Shown here in pieces: positions 62,501-64,000 of a stretch of DNA of 64,000 nt. Position numbers and translations under genes: made by a program. The notes under the pieces were generated by a model that saw only the letters and a program-made list of their open reading frames with translations, made no database searches and was not told the origin of the DNA. Source of the DNA: Pseudoduganella umbonata (GTDB lineage: Bacteria; Pseudomonadota; Gammaproteobacteria; Burkholderiales; Burkholderiaceae_D); the NCBI RefSeq assembly GCF_014192225.1, contig NZ_JACHXS010000015.1, positions 62,001 through 126,000 of the forward strand, in the 5' to 3' direction. The first letter of the stretch is position 1; each line of letters opens with the position of its first letter.

Positions 62501-63118
62501 AAGGACGCGGCCTTCCTCAGCGAGCAGGACACGCTGAACCTGAAGGGCTGGTCGTGGTTCTACCGCACGCTGGTGGCCGGCAATGTCGACTTCATCTGGG
62601 GCAGCAGCCGCGCGGCGCTGTTCGAGCAAAGCGAGATCCGCTCGGTGGGCGACACCACCAGCGCGACCAGCGGCGGCTACGTGCTGCAGGCGCGGGTGCC
62701 GACTGCCTTCGACAAGGGCTTTGTTTTCCTCGACAGCACGCTGACGCATGGTCCCGGCCCTGGGCCGCTGCATGGCGACGTGCCGGCCGGCGCCACCTAC
62801 CTGGCGCGCAGCCCGGGCGGCACGTCGAGCTGGGACAACATCGCCTTCATCAACTGCCGGATGGACCGGCACGTTGCCGCGGTGGGCTGGGCCGGCCTTG
62901 GGGTGAACAACCAGCCGGCGCCGAACCCGGTCCAGCCGGACGCCGCCTCCGGCTGGCGCGAGTACGGCACCACCGACCTGGCCGGCACGCCGCTCGACCT
63001 GGCCGCCCGCGTGGGCGGATTCCAGCTCAGCGCCAGCGATGTGGAGGCAGGCTTCTCATCGCGCGCGAAGGTGTTTGCCGGGTTCGGCAACGGAGCAGGG
63101 TGGGATCCGCAGCCTTGA
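59567..63118 (+). CDS. Bifunctional pectate lyase (PL1) - pectinesterase (CE8)
   Basis: An 1183-residue secreted enzyme. Signal peptide about 1-23. Residues about 55-400 form a PL1 parallel beta-helix with VWVDHVSF and RAPRVRFG (263-270) carrying the catalytic Arg region. Then come a concanavalin-like domain (about 405-605), a Big2-type Ig domain (about 610-690) and an SbsA-like Ig domain (about 700-840). A CE8 pectinesterase (about 845-1183) has SEQDTL with Asp988 and GNVDFIWG with Asp1008. The esterase would remove methyl groups so that the lyase can cut polygalacturonate. The ATG follows CAGGAG. No secretion partner is adjacent; a type II route is usual. Confidence 0.93.
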   Translation: MRFPAFKAALCAAFLLGAVPGHGADPVDPARQAAPLDGWASQGGGTRGGSAAPAEQIYTVNNRAQLLAAIHNGGTSAKIIKLAGTIDMTEGQPFASSADQAARGAIRLKSNTTLIGGAANAGIVNGHIVLSNVSQVIIRNLKLVNPCDVGPVWDPTDGATGNWNSAFDAIGISGSDHVWVDHVSFTDAPVTDDLLPVENDHVKQCHDGALDITNGSDYVTVSYNLFEQHNKNNLVGGSDSATGDEGKLRVTFSNNVFRDVASRAPRVRFGQVHLFNNYYAGAKAHPVYPVSYAVGVGTAAKILSHNNVFDVAGAGACSAVVRDFSGAIAGAFQDTGSRLNGAALGACGVPASAGWTPPYAFSVRPVALVKANALAQSGGGKLTTTVTGTGSTTIDTGPSLACPATGLYFCDDFQGGNAAKWDLLPVAGPNGSFRVQDEVAGSANKVLQYTAASTGGVLALIKPAGLDKVPSGDYFVEARIRPMTNGTTGNKHLYLVTRYVDAGNWYGGGLNVQSSTSSTQVEIAKMFAGALSRPKQVRKPVAMDGPFYTVRFEMIGSTLTVYLDGENLGSVTDSAFAARGLVGLYTANKSFQIDDVRIGDPALKPAQMTLAPAVTTYAAEAGDVPLQVTVNARAPDGTADSYTAVSSNPAVATVSVDGNVATITPVGGGTAKIVFTSGSDPLLVRTIDATIAPQFVQPAQTYTLDNAAYPAALADAEPVDVSLKLVFDRPPVLGSGGSIRVFRKADDALVDVVRLTGETDVIGHAGQSQVRKVNTTPIRIDGNAATIRLHGNKLEYGTEYYVAISDGVFTGTALGGVPFAGIGRLGNWSFTTAAAAPAGDTVTVDDDGAADFRTVQGALNHAMQYFDKAAPVTIRVKNGTYEELLYLRGKDNVSITGESRDGVVIRYTNNDSLNSGTGASQGAGTSGVRGGRAIMLVEAVDMLTLESLTFNNTTLRSPAISAQAETLYFNSDGGRLVAKDAAFLSEQDTLNLKGWSWFYRTLVAGNVDFIWGSSRAALFEQSEIRSVGDTTSATSGGYVLQARVPTAFDKGFVFLDSTLTHGPGPGPLHGDVPAGATYLARSPGGTSSWDNIAFINCRMDRHVAAVGWAGLGVNNQPAPNPVQPDAASGWREYGTTDLAGTPLDLAARVGGFQLSASDVEAGFSSRAKVFAGFGNGAGWDPQP

Positions 63119-63456
63119 GGTTCAGTTGAAGTGCCTGCGCGGCGGCCGGGCGAGATCGCCAGGGTGGCCGCGCAGACCACACGCCGCTATCGGCAACGTC
63201 CGATCTATAAGTATTCTATTCATAATCCGGTCGAAAACAGGCATACACTCGATCAGGGTCTCTCTCGCGCCGTGCGCTCTGCCGGGGGCGCGACCGGTTC
63301 GCTAACCGCGTGCTGCGGCGTCCATCTTTCAGTTTCCACCTTCCGGCTTTCTGTTTCCGCTCTCTGTTTCCGCTCTCTGTTTCTGCTCTCTCTTCTCCGC
63401 TTTCTCTTTCCGATGTGCCGGAGGATGTCCGCGTCCTCACCATTCAGGAGCAGCCA
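63119..63456. other. Intergenic region with AT-rich patch and pyrimidine repeat
   Basis: About 340 bases without a gene. An AT-rich patch at about 63203-63235 (ATAAGTATTCTATTCATAAT) could hold a promoter. A homopyrimidine-rich tandem repeat at 63350-63415 follows and is listed separately. The next gene begins at 63457. Confidence 0.45.
63350..63415 (+). repeat. 13-bp pyrimidine-rich tandem repeat
   Basis: TCTGTTTCCGCTC occurs at 63350-63362 and 63363-63375, with one change at 63376-63388 (TCTGTTTCTGCTC). Two degenerate units follow to about 63415. The plus strand is almost all pyrimidine. The array ends about 40 bases before the next start codon, so it lies in the leader or promoter of that gene. 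Confidence 0.85.
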
Positions 63457-64000
63457 ATGAAAACGACCCATATCAGCCAGCCGGCGTTCAGTGCCTGGCG
63501 GCCCGGCGATCCCATGCTGGAGCGTATTCGGACCGAGCTTTCGCCGCCCGCCGAAGCGCCGCTGCAGAATTTCTACGGCGGCGGCTCGTCGGAGGATGTC
63601 GGCCTCATCGATATCCCCAAGCCGGAAAAGGACGATTTCAAGGGCCTGAGCAAGACGCTGCAATTCCTGAAGTTCACGGCATCCGAGCAGGAAGTGCTGT
63701 TCAACGTGATCGGTTCCACCATCAACATCGCCGCCGGCATCGTCTCGATCGTCGGCGCCGTGGGCGCGGCAATCGACCTGATGAACAAGCTGGGCATCCT
63801 GTCGCCGGCCGAGGATCCCGTGCAGGCGGCGCTGAAGCAGATCGGCCAGCGTGTCGAGCAGATCTACGGCTACCTGGCCGCGCAGGAACGGCGCGGCCTG
63901 TACAACCAGGCCCTTCTCTGGCGCGTCAACGGCGACAATGCCCGCAACGCCGTGATGAACGCCAAGACCTCGCGCTCGCCCGAGAACCTGCTGCAACTGG
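63457..64000 (+). CDS. Unrecognised protein, 3' end outside window
   Basis: The frame opens with ATG behind CAGGAG and stays open to the last base (181 codons). I do not recognise it. The N-terminus MKTTHISQPAFSAWRPGDPM has no signal peptide. A polar, Pro-rich part to about residue 75 is followed by a long hydrophobic, Gly/Ala/Ile-rich stretch (about 80-108: VLFNVIGSTINIAAGIVSIV and onward) and then an amphipathic helical region (ALKQIGQRVEQIYGYLAAQE). The pattern of one hydrophobic hairpin inside a helical protein recalls alpha-helical pore-forming toxins, but that is only a resemblance. Confidence 0.75.
   Translation, partial: MKTTHISQPAFSAWRPGDPMLERIRTELSPPAEAPLQNFYGGGSSEDVGLIDIPKPEKDDFKGLSKTLQFLKFTASEQEVLFNVIGSTINIAAGIVSIVGAVGAAIDLMNKLGILSPAEDPVQAALKQIGQRVEQIYGYLAAQERRGLYNQALLWRVNGDNARNAVMNAKTSRSPENLLQL

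Noticed and set aside
59537..62872. Long antisense open frame over the pectinase gene
   Set aside because: The plus-strand protein has complete PL1 and CE8 domains; the antisense product has only His/Arg/Gly-rich low-information sequence.

Overview
The window looks like a chromosomal stretch of a high-GC betaproteobacterium, most likely Oxalobacteraceae (Massilia/Pseudoduganella/Duganella type). The clues are the uniformly GC-rich coding, two PEP-CTERM exosortase substrates, several TonB/porin outer-membrane proteins, large GGDEF/EAL proteins and a secreted pectinase. This placement is inference from gene content. I saw no rRNA, tRNA, prophage, insertion sequence or CRISPR array.

Layout. 1-1.8 kb: the end of an MFS carrier meets an Lrp regulator. 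2.4-11.5 kb: a five-gene operon (TonB receptor, amino-acid permease, amidase, a PaiB-esterase fusion, a Tat-exported oligopeptidase) that looks like a scavenging route for blocked peptides or amino-acid conjugates. 11.6-13.2 kb: a diguanylate cyclase. 13.2-19.4 kb: a D-tartrate module (divergent LysR, D-tartrate dehydratase, C4-dicarboxylate symporter, malic enzyme). 19.5-26.7 kb: c-di-GMP and receiver proteins, followed by a membrane metallophosphoesterase, a PEP-CTERM HAF-repeat protein and a lipoprotein hydrolase with a collagen-like linker.

31-40.5 kb (minus strand): ethanolamine permease and ammonia-lyase (eat-eutBC), and a dctA-porin-dctB-dctD operon. The latter is preceded by a clear sigma-54 promoter and two 16-bp inverted-repeat activator sites. 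41.4-52.5 kb: a LysR-controlled oxidative cluster (Rieske oxygenase of the choline/betaine/carnitine type, aldehyde dehydrogenase, rubredoxin-reductase fusion, amine-oxidase-like flavoprotein, cupin, MFS, BCCT carrier, porin). A 56-bp element with identical internal spacing lies in front of both the Rieske gene and the BCCT gene, which suggests one regulon. This cluster is my best candidate for an undescribed catabolic system, probably for a quaternary ammonium compound.

52.5-58.5 kb: a phosphocholine-type phospholipase C, an alpha/beta hydrolase with divergent LysR, and a secreted fusion of a HAD acid phosphatase with an endonuclease/exonuclease/phosphatase domain. Together with the BCCT/Rieske and ethanolamine genes, these suggest use of phospholipid head groups. 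58.5-63.1 kb: a palindromic repeat block carrying a duplicated gene end, a PEP-CTERM protein and a bifunctional pectate lyase-pectinesterase. The window ends inside an unrecognised gene preceded by a pyrimidine-rich 13-bp tandem repeat.
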